Positions 9,414-23,355 are shown, counted from the stretch's first letter. The stretch: DNA of 64,000 nucleotides from Aurantiochytrium sp. KH105 (GCA_003116975.1 BGKB01000046.1:433538-497537), one strand, 5' to 3'. Numbers and translations are program-made. The notes: a model not told the origin generated them from the sequence alone.

Positions 9414-11645
9414 TTATCCGATTTCCTGGACAAAGGCCTCGTGACAGTCTGAATTGGGAAAGGTGACAACCTTGAATGTCGGATTCACCTCTGCAATCTT
9501 TTTCAGCCACTCCATGCATGCACCACAAGGTTGGATGGGATTGAGTTCGCCCTGGAATCGCGAATTGGTCCCGGCATTTGCTCCTCCCCCCGAGTAGACG
9601 CTCAATGATGCGCTTTGTGTGCGAGGTCTTTGATAGGCACGGCGAGGCGAGTCGCCAGCCTGCGAAGATGCTACCGAAGATGACGACGATGAAGTTGATG
9701 TGGTGACATTGATGGGTGCATGTGGCGGCTGCATGCCGTGCGCACTCGCAGACATGGGACGAAGAAGCGGTGAGTTCTCTGGCGTCGTGTCGGTAATGGA
9801 GCGTCTGCTCGACGTTGAACGCCCAAGATTTGGCTGCGGAGTGTTAGCCCGACTTGAGGCATCCATTGCCAAGGATGAATTGTCCGCGCGCGAGGCAGTG
9901 TGGCGCGATGGCGATGGAGGCAGCGCAGGCGCAGGCGGGTCCAGTGTCATGGAAAGCACGGCAATGTAGCGGAACTCGCGTCGGCCCAAGGTTTGGTTCG
10001 ATGCCAGCGCGGTTCCAATGACGTTGCGTTCCGAGCAGAGCGAGCCCGTCGGCATGGACACTTCCAAGTTCATGCCTCTGTAAAAGCGGGGCTCTTCTTC
10101 GTTGTCCATGTGCACCATGAGCACAGAGAGGACAACCTTGCGCGTTTTGCGCAGCCAAAACGCAGAGAGCTCCTGGAGACTGCCAGCAGCCTTTGCCTGT
10201 ACGAACTCGTGCTTGTATTTGCGCATCTCGTCAACCACTTGGCGGCATTCAGGGTCTAGATCAGAAATGGGAACCGGCGGCTTCGTCTCCATTGTCTCAA
10301 AGGACTGAAAGATGAGATCCTTGCCGAGAAATCGCAGCTCGTACCAAAAGGACTTGAGCTGCCACATGTGCAGGTAGCTTGGGCGGTACTGACGAAGCGC
10401 CGCGTTGAGCGCGGCAAGGCGGGCGGGCGATCCATCCGTGAGTGCGACGGTCATCCCGAGTCGCTTTTGCCACTCGTTGCCATAGTGCACAACGAGCGGG
10501 TGTCGAAAAGTATCAATGGCGGGGAGTACAATGTCGTTGCAGAACCGCACATTTTGGTCATAATGAAAGATGTCGAGGCCAGAGTCTAGGCAAACTACCT
10601 CGACGGACGGACACGTGCGCTCGATGAACGCCTTGATGATGCGCGCGGCGGCCTTGGTTGAGTTCGAGTTGACGGGCAGAGCGCGGTTGCGCGGAGTACC
10701 AGATCCACTCACAAGAAAGACCACTTTTTGAAGATCCTCGTCTTGGCCCGCCGCGTTTGTCTCCTCCATGTCCAAAGTGACCGTGTCCTCAACGATGCCT
10801 AGCCAAGTGAAGAGAAGCTGTGAGACTAGAGGCAGCATGACGGAGCATAGCCGAGGTGTTTGTTTGTTGGTTGCTTCAGAGATACCATCGTCGTCACCCT
10901 TGCGCACGGAGAGCGCGTCCCAGGAATCCTCGACGATGGGACGCTCGTGGAAGTCGAAACCGACGGGAAGGATGACGGGGCCGCCGTGAAAGCTGAGCAG
11001 CGACCGCGTCGAAGCGCACGAAGCAAGCGACGTCGCACGTGTGACGGCACTCTCGTTGGCGCTGGCTCTTGGAGATGTGGACGGAAGCGCTGTTCCTGAG
11101 GCGTTCGTGGACGATGAAGAGGAGGTGGAGGAAGAAGAAGAAGAAGAAGGGTCGCCCACAGCAGACGCGGCGGCTACGCCCACGGCAGCGGTCGCAGCAG
11201 CCTTTGCCGGGCTCATGAGGTTACCGCGGTGATGAGGGTGGCGGCTTTCGGAAGGTGAGGTTGGTTGCTGCGATAGGCTTTCGAAGCTACTTTTGCGGCA
11301 GGTTTTGAGCTCCTCCTCCACTTCATCGGCGTCCTCAGCCTCATTGGCTTCATCGGGGTCGTACTCGCAGTCAATGATGCGCGCCGCGTCTCCGAGCTCT
11401 TGAAGCGCGCTTTCAATCTCGCTTGTGAGCGGATAGAACCGGTTGAATCTTGGACGTGCGAGAATTTGCGTTTTTCCCACGCCCTCTGCAGCGTAAAAGA
11501 GGTCACTCGCTCCACTTTCTGCTAACGCGGCAGCGTCATCGCGCAGCGCGCCGAGGATGATGTCCACGTGCGACACGTTGTAGACGAGGATCTCCACGCG
11601 CTTGGGCTCTGCGCCGCTGTCGCCGCTTCGGACGTGTCTCGACAT
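9414..11645 (-). CDS. Cytidine-deaminase-fold protein with split zinc-binding site
   Basis: The 743-residue product has at its C-terminus the two halves of a cytidine-deaminase zinc site. A CSERN motif at about residues 537-541 corresponds to the C-x-E proton-shuttle helix, and PCGAC at 706-710 corresponds to PCxxC. In ordinary cytidine deaminases these are some tens of residues apart. Here a Ser/Pro/Arg-rich, probably disordered stretch (about residues 569-694) is inserted between them. The N-terminal two thirds contain an alternating strand/helix region (for example VVFLVSGSG near residue 310) not assigned to a family, plus poly-Ser and poly-Ala linkers. The role could be nucleoside deamination or a non-catalytic derivative; all zinc ligands and the Glu are present. 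The ATG at 11645 starts a single exon. The next gene is divergent, 1.9 kb away. Confidence 0.7.
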   Translation of the reverse strand: MSRHVRSGDSGAEPKRVEILVYNVSHVDIILGALRDDAAALAESGASDLFYAAEGVGKTQILARPRFNRFYPLTSEIESALQELGDAARIIDCEYDPDEANEAEDADEVEEELKTCRKSSFESLSQQPTSPSESRHPHHRGNLMSPAKAAATAAVGVAAASAVGDPSSSSSSSTSSSSSTNASGTALPSTSPRASANESAVTRATSLASCASTRSLLSFHGGPVILPVGFDFHERPIVEDSWDALSVRKGDDDGISEATNKQTPRLCSVMLPLVSQLLFTWLGIVEDTVTLDMEETNAAGQDEDLQKVVFLVSGSGTPRNRALPVNSNSTKAAARIIKAFIERTCPSVEVVCLDSGLDIFHYDQNVRFCNDIVLPAIDTFRHPLVVHYGNEWQKRLGMTVALTDGSPARLAALNAALRQYRPSYLHMWQLKSFWYELRFLGKDLIFQSFETMETKPPVPISDLDPECRQVVDEMRKYKHEFVQAKAAGSLQELSAFWLRKTRKVVLSVLMVHMDNEEEPRFYRGMNLEVSMPTGSLCSERNVIGTALASNQTLGRREFRYIAVLSMTLDPPAPALPPSPSRHTASRADNSSLAMDASSRANTPQPNLGRSTSSRRSITDTTPENSPLLRPMSASAHGMQPPHAPINVTTSTSSSSSSVASSQAGDSPRRAYQRPRTQSASLSVYSGGGANAGTNSRFQGELNPIQPCGACMEWLKKIAEVNPTFKVVTFPNSDCHEAFVQEIG

Positions 11646-12951
11646 CTTGGCGCTCGCCTGCCTCGCTTGCTCGCACTATCCCTTGCCAAGCCTGCGTTCG
11701 ACGTCGTCACCGTCGGGCCAGAGGGACGGTCTTTGCGCGACGGCTCGCGCGCCTCCTCTCCACTTGGCGGCTTGCTCGCGGCCCGTCGCCGCGTCGCGCC
11801 TCGGGAGGGATGGTTCGCTTGTGCTTTTTCTCCAAGTTATTACTCGAAGTTACCGGTGATTTCGCGGCGCACGCAATCACTATATCATTTGTGCGAGTGC
11901 TCATGGAGTGACCATCCCATGGGGAAGATGCACGCCAAGCCAAGCCCCAAGCCCCAAGCCAAGCCAAGCCCCAAGCCAAGCCAAGGCAGATCAAGTCTTC
12001 ATTTCAGAAATGAAACGACGACGCCCGACAGCAGCACCGTCCTGACGACCGAGAGGGAATGTTGGTTTATTGTTGAGGCGAGGACTTGCCTGGCATGGCC
12101 ATACACATCCCTTGCCACACCACTTCGAGGGGTCTCGATCCGTGGCCGAATGATTGACGGAAGAGATCCCAACGCAATGCTTTTTTACATAGTGCGAGAA
12201 GCAAGAACAAGGATGATTTTACGTGCGATGCGTGTGTGCGTCTGTCGATCACGTAAAAAGGGCAAAGACCAGCAGCGTACGCACGCACGCAGGCACGCAC
12301 GCACGCACGCACACACGCACGGACAAAAAATGTCAGCGGGCACTCGTCTTGTCTGCGTGGTTTTGGCAGTGCAGTACAGTGCAGTGCAATGAAATGCAGT
12401 GCATAAGCTCGTCCTCAACTTTTCACAGTCCGAGCCACCAACTAATATAACCTCGCTTGTTTTCTCTCCTCTCAGCTCCCCCACGACCGGTCCTCCTCAC
12501 GCTCCTCCTCGGGCTGCTCCTCCACCTCACCCAGGTCCTCCGCCCGTCGCCGTCCTTCAGGACTTGGCGCGCGCCTCCCCCTCCTCCTCGCGCGCGAGCG
12601 TGCGTCAGGCCCAGCGTCGCGCAAAACCTCCCGGACATCTTCAAGGCTGCACGTTGCTTGCTATTCCTTATTCACATCAGGCAGTGAGTGTGCACGTGTG
12701 CACGTGTGTGTGCGCTGGCTGGTACTGCTGGCGGTGCACACCCCCCTTACGGTAAAACACTCAAGGGATGCTGGCTAGGCCTGCTTAGCGCCCGCCTAGG
12801 CTGCCTGGGCTTTAACTTTTCTGTCCTTGCTCGCAGCCACTTCGCTCAGGCTGGGCGCGCGCCTCGGAGAGGGCGCGCGTGCCCGCGGCGAGCGCGAGGG
12901 CGCGCGGCTCGGGCGGTACGTCCGAGGCCGGGCCTCGCGGCCTCGCGGGCT

Positions 12952-12996
12952 AGGCTGGGCTGGGCTGGGCTGAGCTGGGCTGGGCTGGGCTGGGCT
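12952..12996 (+). repeat. GGGCT pentanucleotide array
   Basis: Eight near-perfect tandem GGGCT-type units give regularly spaced G-triplets on the plus strand, with one unit altered to GAGCT. More G runs follow immediately (to 13007). The spacing could allow G-quadruplex formation upstream of the PH-domain gene; that is inference. Confidence 0.8.
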
Positions 12997-13103
12997 CGGA
13001 GGGAGGGCGGTCGTGGGTTGTTTCGTTCGGTCACCGGGGCTGCGAGGTACAGTACGCATAGGAAGTCCTAGGCCGCGGCTAGCGGTCCCCGGCGCGGCGC
13101 GGC

Positions 13104-13143
13104 GCAAGTGGGGCTCGGGCGCGGCGCAAGTGGGCTATCGCCG
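13104..13143 (+). promoter_or_regulatory. GCAAGTSGG motif pair upstream of the PH-domain gene
   Basis: Two forward copies occur, at 13104 (GCAAGTGGGG) and at 13126-13143 (GCAAGTGGGCTATCGCCG). The second fits the window-wide consensus GCAAGTSGGNNATSGSC exactly. They lie about 450-490 bp before the ATG at 13590. Similar clusters precede several other genes here, which suggests a common promoter element. This is inferred from recurrence and location only. Confidence 0.5.
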
Positions 13144-13589
13144 CGCGCAAGGGCGGCAAAGGCGCTATAACGCAGTGGCCGCGCCTCGCAGCCTGGCCGC
13201 GGCACCAGACCCACTCGCCCCTCGCCTCGCCTCGCCTCGCCACGCCAGGCAGGCAAGCAAGCAAGCAAGGGCCACGCACGCCGCGCGGGGTCGCGCGCGC
13301 GAGCGGCGGAGAGAGCGGGCGAGCGAACGAGGCCGCGCGGAGAGGCGCAGGGAGGAAGAGGGCGCGCGAGGCGGCGGCATCGATCGGCCGGGCTTGCGTG
13401 CTTGCCTCGCCTGCTTGTCGCGCCTAGCAAGCGAACAGCGCGTGCACGTGCGTGCACGTGCCGCGGCTGAGCGACGCGGAGGCCGAGGGCAGCGCAGCGC
13501 GGTGCGGTGCAGAGGCCGCGGCGGGCGGAGCGGCGCGGAGCAGAGCAGAGCAGAGCAGCGCAGAGCAGCGCGGCCGGTCGTGAGCAGCG

Positions 13590-16346
13590 ATGGAGGGCGA
13601 AGGCTCGTCGAGCTTCGTGGAGAACTGGAAGCGGCTCGACGGCCAGTTCGATGAGTACGCGCGGCTGCGCGAGCTGAGGTCGCTGGTGGCGCAGGGGGCC
13701 ATCAGTCAGGCGCTGTACGACCAGATGCACCGCTACGTGCTGGAGAAAAACCTGTCCAAGAAGAAAAAAGGCGGCAAAAAGAAGTCGACGCGCGAGGCGC
13801 CCGAGCTGCCGCCGCGAAAATCGTCCATCTTCGGCCGTGGCAAGAGCGGGACCCTGCCAAAGGGCTCGCGCATCATCGAAAAGGGCGGCGAAACCCTGGT
13901 CGAAGGCGATGAGCGCGCGACGCTCTGGGGCCGCAAAGCCGTCATGGAAGGCTTTTTGTACAAGCGCGCCACCAAGAGTGGGCGCAACTGGAGGCGTCGC
14001 TACGTCAAGATCTACTTTGACAGGATGGACTACTTTAGCAAGAAGACGGACAAGACGCCGCGGGGAACGATCCACCTGACCAAGGACTTTTTTGTGGCAG
14101 ATTCGATCTTGCGTCGCATCAAGAACACGCGTCCACACGGCTTTATGGTGTCTGATTTCGCCACCACCTTTTACCTTGCAGCGTCCTCCCCAGAGGCAAA
14201 GGTGTACTGGATGCACACGATCCAGCGCGTTCTGCAAAAACTCAAGGACCAAGACGAGCAAACCGATGAGCCCGTCCGCCTCGGCGAGCCTGAACGGACA
14301 CCTTCGATGCGGGAAAGAGACATGCAGGCTCGCCTCGACGCGTACCGACGTGGCCTCCCCGTTACCGAGGTCGCACGGCACGTGTCCAAAGCCTCGAGCA
14401 AGGGACGGAGCTCAAAGGTGAGCGCCTTCAAGGCAGCTTCCCTCGGCGCTCCTCAGAGCCGCGTCGAAGTCGACGACGAAGAAGAAGAAGATCTTGTCGA
14501 AGATGAGGATGACAGTGACCTCGACGACGACAGCGCCGTCGACGAGGAAGACGAGGAGGAAGAGGTGCACGATGACGACGACAACGACGACGAAGCATCT
14601 GGCACGACCAGTGGTGCTCCCGTAGTTAGTTACATGGCTCCCTTGCGCGTGAGCGGAGGCTCGTCCAAGGGCCCAGACGGCATGCCCGTTCCGCGCATCA
14701 TGTCCGGTAAATCGGCCGTGTCCCACACCAAGAGGCGCACTCTCTTGAGCGTCGAGCACGAGACCAGGACGCGGAGCATTGCAGACGCCGCACTGAGCGC
14801 GCACGAGTCTGCGCGGCGTAGCGCCCAGGTCCATTTGGGTCTCGATGTGATGTCGTACGACCAGCAGGAGGACCTCCGCGATGAGGCTGCCACCGCTCAG
14901 GCGACGCGCCTCATGGCCGACATGGAGAACGAAGCCGCAATGTCCGAAATGGACAGCATGCTCTCTGCCAAGGACGCGCTCAAGGAGGAGCTACGCGCCG
15001 CGCGAGAGGCCGGAGACGAAGCCCGCGTCCGCAGTATCGAGGAAGAGTACGAGGAGACGAGAGCCAAGATGCAGGAACTCGAAGAAGTCATGGCTCGATC
15101 CGCAGCAGAGCGGGCCGAAGCGGAAGAGATCGCCGAGCGGAACCGTGAACAGATTGCGCGCGCCAATGCAGCGAACGCGATCGTGCTGGAGCTCGCCAAG
15201 GTCGATGAAGCCATTTTGCTCGCCGAGCAACTGGCAGAAAAGGCCGATGAGGCCAGAAAGCGCGCCGAAGCAGCCGCCGCCAAGGTCCACGAGGAAGCAC
15301 TGGCCGAGTCAAGAGAGCAAGAGGCGAAACTGCGCGAAGCTGAGGAGGCGGCCCGCAAGGCCCAGGAAGAGGAGGAAGAGCGAGCGCGGCAGGAAATGCT
15401 CATTGCGCAAAAGCTCGAGGAGACAGCGCGGAAAAAGGTGAACGAGAAGCAACGGCGAAAGATCGAGGAGGTAGCCGAAAGCGCTGCCAAGGCCCGTGCG
15501 GAGGCGGAGGAGCGCCGATTCGAAGCAGAGCTCGCGGCAACCGAATTGGCAAACCAGAAACTCGACTCCCTCGCCAAGGCAGCGGCTGTGGAGCGCGCGC
15601 TGAATGAGACCAAGGCCATGATCAATAAGTCCCGCACGCGACAGGGGCTCGACGAGTTCGGGTTTGCGCGCCCACGCGAAGAGCGCGAGAGCGGCCGTGC
15701 CTCGGCCTCCGCAGAACCACCGCGCAGAAAGCGCAGCTCAATCTTTGACAAGCTTCGCTCGCGACGCAGCAAGAGCCGGGCCTCAGCGACGTCTGCGCGC
15801 GCACCGGCAGATACGGCTCCGCCCGCTTCACCCACGACTACTGGGGACCCGGCGGAGGCCTCGAACTCGTTTCGCTCGTTCTTTTCAAGCTTCACGCAAG
15901 CTGCCGTGGACGGCATCGAATATGTGACGGGTCTGCAGCTCGCTGGAGACGAAGCAGCTGTGGCCAATGGGGATCAGGGCCTCGAGGACGACGACGCGGA
16001 CTCCTTTTATGATGAGGAGGATGACTACGACGCGGCGTCTGACGACGGCGACATGTTTGACAAGCAGCTTCGCGCTGTAGGTGAGGAAGAAAGACTCCAA
16101 GCTGCGTCGGCCTGGATCGAGTTTGAGACGAACCGTCTGCTCGAGATCATCAAGGACATTGGTTATGAGGACGAGTACGGTCGCTCTGTGGCGACGTTTA
16201 AGGACCTTCTCGACGTCTACGAGGACATCTCGGATACCCTTGTGGGAATTCTGATCCGCGCCAAGCGTGCCGGCAAGGTTTATTATGAGGGCGACATGCT
16301 CTTTGAGATCGAGCATGATGATGTCGAGATCACCGCTCTCGAATGA
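13590..16346 (+). CDS. PH-domain protein with long acidic and coiled-coil regions
   Basis: The 918-residue product has a pleckstrin-homology domain at about residues 116-218. It starts with a VMEGFLYKRA strand, has a basic RNWRRRYVKIYF segment (a possible phosphoinositide-binding face) and ends with the characteristic Trp helix (VYWMHTIQRVL). A Lys-rich stretch precedes it. After it come an Asp/Glu-rich segment (about 290-335), then a long charged coiled coil (about 430-690), a Ser/Arg-rich linker, a second acidic patch, and a C-terminal helical region of about 110 residues ending EIEHDDVEITALE. This points to a membrane-associated scaffold; the exact function is unknown. The ATG at 13590 begins a single exon. 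The last codons and adjacent DNA are repeated twice downstream. Confidence 0.75.
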   Translation: MEGEGSSSFVENWKRLDGQFDEYARLRELRSLVAQGAISQALYDQMHRYVLEKNLSKKKKGGKKKSTREAPELPPRKSSIFGRGKSGTLPKGSRIIEKGGETLVEGDERATLWGRKAVMEGFLYKRATKSGRNWRRRYVKIYFDRMDYFSKKTDKTPRGTIHLTKDFFVADSILRRIKNTRPHGFMVSDFATTFYLAASSPEAKVYWMHTIQRVLQKLKDQDEQTDEPVRLGEPERTPSMRERDMQARLDAYRRGLPVTEVARHVSKASSKGRSSKVSAFKAASLGAPQSRVEVDDEEEEDLVEDEDDSDLDDDSAVDEEDEEEEVHDDDDNDDEASGTTSGAPVVSYMAPLRVSGGSSKGPDGMPVPRIMSGKSAVSHTKRRTLLSVEHETRTRSIADAALSAHESARRSAQVHLGLDVMSYDQQEDLRDEAATAQATRLMADMENEAAMSEMDSMLSAKDALKEELRAAREAGDEARVRSIEEEYEETRAKMQELEEVMARSAAERAEAEEIAERNREQIARANAANAIVLELAKVDEAILLAEQLAEKADEARKRAEAAAAKVHEEALAESREQEAKLREAEEAARKAQEEEEERARQEMLIAQKLEETARKKVNEKQRRKIEEVAESAAKARAEAEERRFEAELAATELANQKLDSLAKAAAVERALNETKAMINKSRTRQGLDEFGFARPREERESGRASASAEPPRRKRSSIFDKLRSRRSKSRASATSARAPADTAPPASPTTTGDPAEASNSFRSFFSSFTQAAVDGIEYVTGLQLAGDEAAVANGDQGLEDDDADSFYDEEDDYDAASDDGDMFDKQLRAVGEEERLQAASAWIEFETNRLLEIIKDIGYEDEYGRSVATFKDLLDVYEDISDTLVGILIRAKRAGKVYYEGDMLFEIEHDDVEITALE

Positions 16347-16541
16347 GTCTCGTAAGTGCAGCATGCTCTTCTTTTTTCTTTTCCTGTAGAGATCGAGCAC
16401 GATGATGTCCAGATTTTCACTCTCGAATGAGCAAAGGCAACTCAATCGAGTTGAATGAATGCTGCAAGAGTGCAACGTGCTCTTCTCTTTTCCCATTCAA
16501 AGATCGACCTCGTTGATGTCAAGATTGCCGCGCTCGAATGA
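16305..16541 (+). repeat. Degenerate triplication of the PH-gene 3' end
   Basis: The terminal coding segment of the PH-domain gene (16305-16346, ending EIEHDDVEITALE and stop) recurs in degraded form at 16389-16430 and at about 16501-16541. Each copy ends in CTCGAATGA. Spacings are 84 and about 111 nt. A pyrimidine-rich stretch with a GCTCTTC core precedes each downstream copy. Between copies 1 and 2 the DNA looks intron-like (GTAAGT at 16352, polypyrimidine tract, TAG ending at 16389), but at 38 nt it is very short. Confidence 0.75.
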
Positions 16542-17028
16542 GTAAAAGCTACGTGTGTTTGTTTTCCTGTCCAAGAGGTTGGGGTCACCCCATGCCGTGC
16601 TCTTCGACAATTCGTACTGCAAAAAGCACCAACCAACCCAAGCCATACCTATTCCGACCTTTCCGTATACCTACAATAATTCGTTTTCTTTGTGTTTGTT
16701 TTCTTTCTGCAATCATTATCGCGCATGTAGCCTGTACTCCAAAGCTGACGAGCTCGTCACGAATTATGACGTCAATTTAACGCACGTTTTCCCCACAGGT
16801 GGGCTCCCAGATTTGAATTACAAAAAATAAGAGCAAGGAAAGCAACAGAAAGACAAATGGTGAAAAAGGTAGAATTTTGGATAGAATTTATGGGCAAAGG
16901 ATTGAAGTACTACAGACAGCGTGGCCGGTCTCGACGCGCCTCGAGAGGCTCGGACCTAGGCCCTGAGAAAGCACTGAAGCCTCGACTCAAGGGGTCCCTC
17001 CTGCATTGGGCGCGGACGACTCGGCAAC
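16542..17028. other. Convergent 3' spacer between PH gene and actin
   Basis: About 490 bp after the last 3'-end repeat and before the actin stop codon. The first part is AT-rich; the sequence near 16910-17000 is GC-rich. No gene is supported. It probably holds the 3' UTRs of the two convergent genes. Confidence 0.55.
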
Positions 17029-20535
<3,507 letters not shown>

Positions 20536-22169
20536 ATGATGAAATCCTCCATGCCCAAAGAATCCTCGCTCGGAGACATCATGCGACGCAGATCCTCCTC
20601 TGCCAACTCCGCCTCGGATATGGACGACTCGCCCCGCAGACGCCGAAGAAGCGCTGACCAGACCAAGCGGTCCTACGTTGAAGACGACGGCGACAACGAA
20701 GATGACAACGACGAAGAAGAAGATCATGGTTTCCTCTCCGACTCCGACAAAGAAAAGTCGCATCGAAGGGCCGTCATCGCAGCCAATATCGCGCAAAAGG
20801 CCGCCGACCGCAGGCACCACACCAACGACAGCAACGGTAAACGCGCCTTGCAGTCCTCCTTGGCGTCTGCGCCTTCGTCTTCCACATTCCCCACGTCACC
20901 GTCAACTGCGAACGGGGCCCTTTCTTCAAAGTCACATCGCCCCGCATTGCCTTCACTTACCGTGATCGGAAGACGGCGCAGCAGCTCCCGTGGCGACCGA
21001 CATCGCGCAAGAGCCTCTCCCTCGAATTACAGCACTGACTCCGAAAAAGATCCCGAAAGTGTCAAGGCCGAAACCTCGCTCGAGGACGACGCGGCCGACC
21101 TTCTCGCTAGTGGATCCAAAGGTCACGAACATCTGACTCGCAACGCCGAGGACATCGCGGCCGACGCACTCTGCGGCGCTCTTGAAGCCGACACCTCGCC
21201 CAGCCCGCCAGCACCGAGTACGTCTCTTCGCGTGAAAACCAGTCCCTCCAATGGCACCGCGGCCAGCTCTTCGGGAGACTCCGACGAGCCAGACACCAAT
21301 GAATCCCAGGGCGCCGTGGAAATGGAAGGCGTCTGGGATGGCAACGAAGAAACATGGACCGGAACTTGGTTCCAGGTCGAACTGCCAGAGCTTGACGCCC
21401 CTTTCGAATACAAACCCCTTCCCGCTGAAGTTGATGCTGATATGGTCGATATGCCTTGTGAACTCTGCAAAGGTTCCGATCCAGAGGGTTTTCTCTTTTG
21501 CGACCTTTGCAACCGTGGCTTCCACATGTGGTGCTGCGGCCTCGTTGAGGAACCCGGTCCTGATGAAGACTGGCACTGCAAATCTTGCTCAGCCGTTCTT
21601 AAACGCTTCAAACAGCAACTCCCGCCCTCTCGACGCTGGTCTGGATGGTTCCGCATGTCCAAAAAAGCCCATCTCAAGGGTTATCAGTACAAGGAGACCT
21701 TCAAGGTCAATTTTGATTATTCGACCGAGTTCAAGCAGTCAAACCTCATTGCCAAGTTTTCAGGCGACGGAAAGAATCGCCTCGGCGACTTTCGCTTTAC
21801 GGGGAAAATGACGTATGAAGATGGAAAAATTTACCTGCGCTCGCGCAAGTCCTATTTTCGTGAGCCGGTCAAGCGGAAAAAGACGCCTTCCTCTATTTCT
21901 GCTCGCAAGCGAGAAAAAATTGTCGATTCCAGATCGGTATCTCCCGAACCTGTTGACCTTCGCTCTCCGGGCGCGTCCTCCACGGGACCGTGGAATGCAG
22001 GTCAGCGCCGCGCATCGAATGCGACTACACCTGCCGATTCCGCTGCTACGTCTCCTGGCGCCTTTACCAACGGCCCGGCGGCCTCGACAAGCGCCTCGCA
22101 CCAGCCAAACCTCACTGCCGCTGCTGCAGCCTTTGCGGCCAGCGCAAATGGAAGTAGACTCTCGTCTTT

Positions 22170-22205
<36 letters not shown>

Positions 22206-23355
22206 ACTTTCGCAACAGCAACAACAACAGCAACTTTCGCAACAACAACAACAACAACAACAGCTTTCACAACAAGCAGGCTCCCCGTACTATGTGGACT
22301 CGAGCGACCCACGTCAAGTGGCGCTAGCCTTTGGCCTCGTATCTCGTGAACTCCATCGTTTGCGCGGACCCAAGACGACTCTCGTTGTAACCGACCTTGA
22401 CTGCGGATTCGGCAAGAGCAATTCACGAAACGAACCGCCCAATCAGCTCCCACTTCTCTGGCACTTTGTCGCTGCTCTTCCCGGCAATCTCAAGTGGATA
22501 TCCGAAGTGCCGCGCGGTGCGCTCGAGATTCTCTTTCGCATGCATACTCTCGAGTATTTGACTGATCTTATGCAAAAGTCGAAGCGCGACAATGATCTTG
22601 AAACCAGATTTACCGCAGCGGTCAAGGCGTGCGGTGCGATGGCTCTCGCAATTTCTAGCATCATTCCAAATCCTCGCCAAGTCCCTCATCTCCGTCTTGC
22701 AACCAACAAAATTCCTCAAGGAAGCAACGCAATTGTGCTTGCTTCCCCTGGGACGAGTCGCACGGGCATTCGCGGTCTCGTCGGAGAACCCATTGGCTCC
22801 TCCGTTGCAGCAGATAACACCAACGCATCCGGAGATCCCGGCAAGCGAGCGGATACACGCAGGAATTCTCTCAACGGTAGTGCACTTGACGCAGCGTCGT
22901 CATCAGCAACTGCAACTGCAACCACGGCATCATCCGAGGCCGACGGCCCCTGGAGTGTGCTCAATTATGTGGCACATGGTGCGATTCATGCCAACGACTT
23001 GCTTGGCGAGCGCGTGGCGGTTCTCAGCGTTTCCCCCTCGGACCGTGCGCTTGGAACTGCGCAGATCCTCAAGGGTCGTGGCATCTTCTTTGCCGCAAAT
23101 TATGCAGAATCCGGCATGGACTGGCTCGACAAAATTCGCACCGCTCTCGAAGGACTCAAAGAGTTTCAGCCTACAGTGCTCATCGTCACCCAGGCCTTTG
23201 CCGTGCCAGACACCTGTCCGCCTACTGTCGTCACGAAACTCACGCTCGATTTGCTCAGCATCTGTTCGCAGCTTATCTCGGTGGTAGAGGAGGCAACACC
23301 GGACATGAGTCACCACCTTCGCGCACACATCGAGGCTCTCCAAGCCTTTGGATAG
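20536..23355 (+). CDS. PHD-finger protein with degenerate histone-deacetylase fold
   Basis: The 939-residue product is a likely nuclear chromatin factor. The N-terminus (1-300) is Ser/Arg/Asp-rich. A PHD zinc finger at about residues 307-352 shows the Cys4-His-Cys3 pattern (CELC, CDLC, FHMWCC, WHCKSC). A second beta-rich region follows (about 375-450), then a Q-rich stretch with LS breaks (about 546-582, CAG/CAA repeats). From about 595 to 939 the sequence follows the histone-deacetylase fold: TTLVVTDLDCGFG, then MHTLEYLTDLM (as in the HSPEY helix), then GAMALAI, and a VLNYVAHGAI segment like FNNVAIAA. The catalytic residues are lost: the PPGHHA position reads SPGTSR (about 737-742), and DxDxHHGxGT reads SVSPSDRALGT (about 831-841). 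It is therefore a pseudo-deacetylase. The ATG at 20536 has a CACC context. Single exon. Confidence 0.75.
22171..22278 (+). repeat. CAG/CAA (polyglutamine-coding) repeat
   Basis: An in-frame tract of CAG and CAA codons encodes runs of 7 to 12 Gln broken by Leu-Ser. The Leu-Ser interruptions recur at similar spacing, so the tract looks like a repeated Gln-block plus LS unit. It links the PHD half to the pseudo-deacetylase half of the protein. Confidence 0.9.

Larger units (their letters stand above)
11646..13589. other. Large divergent promoter region with simple repeats
   Basis: About 1.9 kb between two divergent start codons. It contains repeated GCCAAGCC units (about 11936-11989), a GCAC/CA microsatellite (12279-12320), GT-rich sequence (about 12689-12717), eight GGGCT-type units (12952-12996), AAGC repeats (about 13249-13270) and GCAGA repeats near 13530-13573. 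Two copies of the recurrent GCAAGTSGG motif lie at 13104 and 13126. Several overlapping open frames exist on both strands, but they are GC-biased, low-complexity and not supported as genes. Confidence 0.6.

Noticed and set aside
13068-14381. Minus-strand 437-codon frame
   Set aside because: It lies opposite the start of the PH-domain gene and its GC-rich leader; no protein character.
16352-16389. Short intron in the PH-gene 3' region
   Set aside because: The GTAAGT and TAG signals are good, but 38 nt is shorter than every other intron seen here (61-237 nt) and it lies after the stop codon. Kept only as an observation under the 3'-end repeat.
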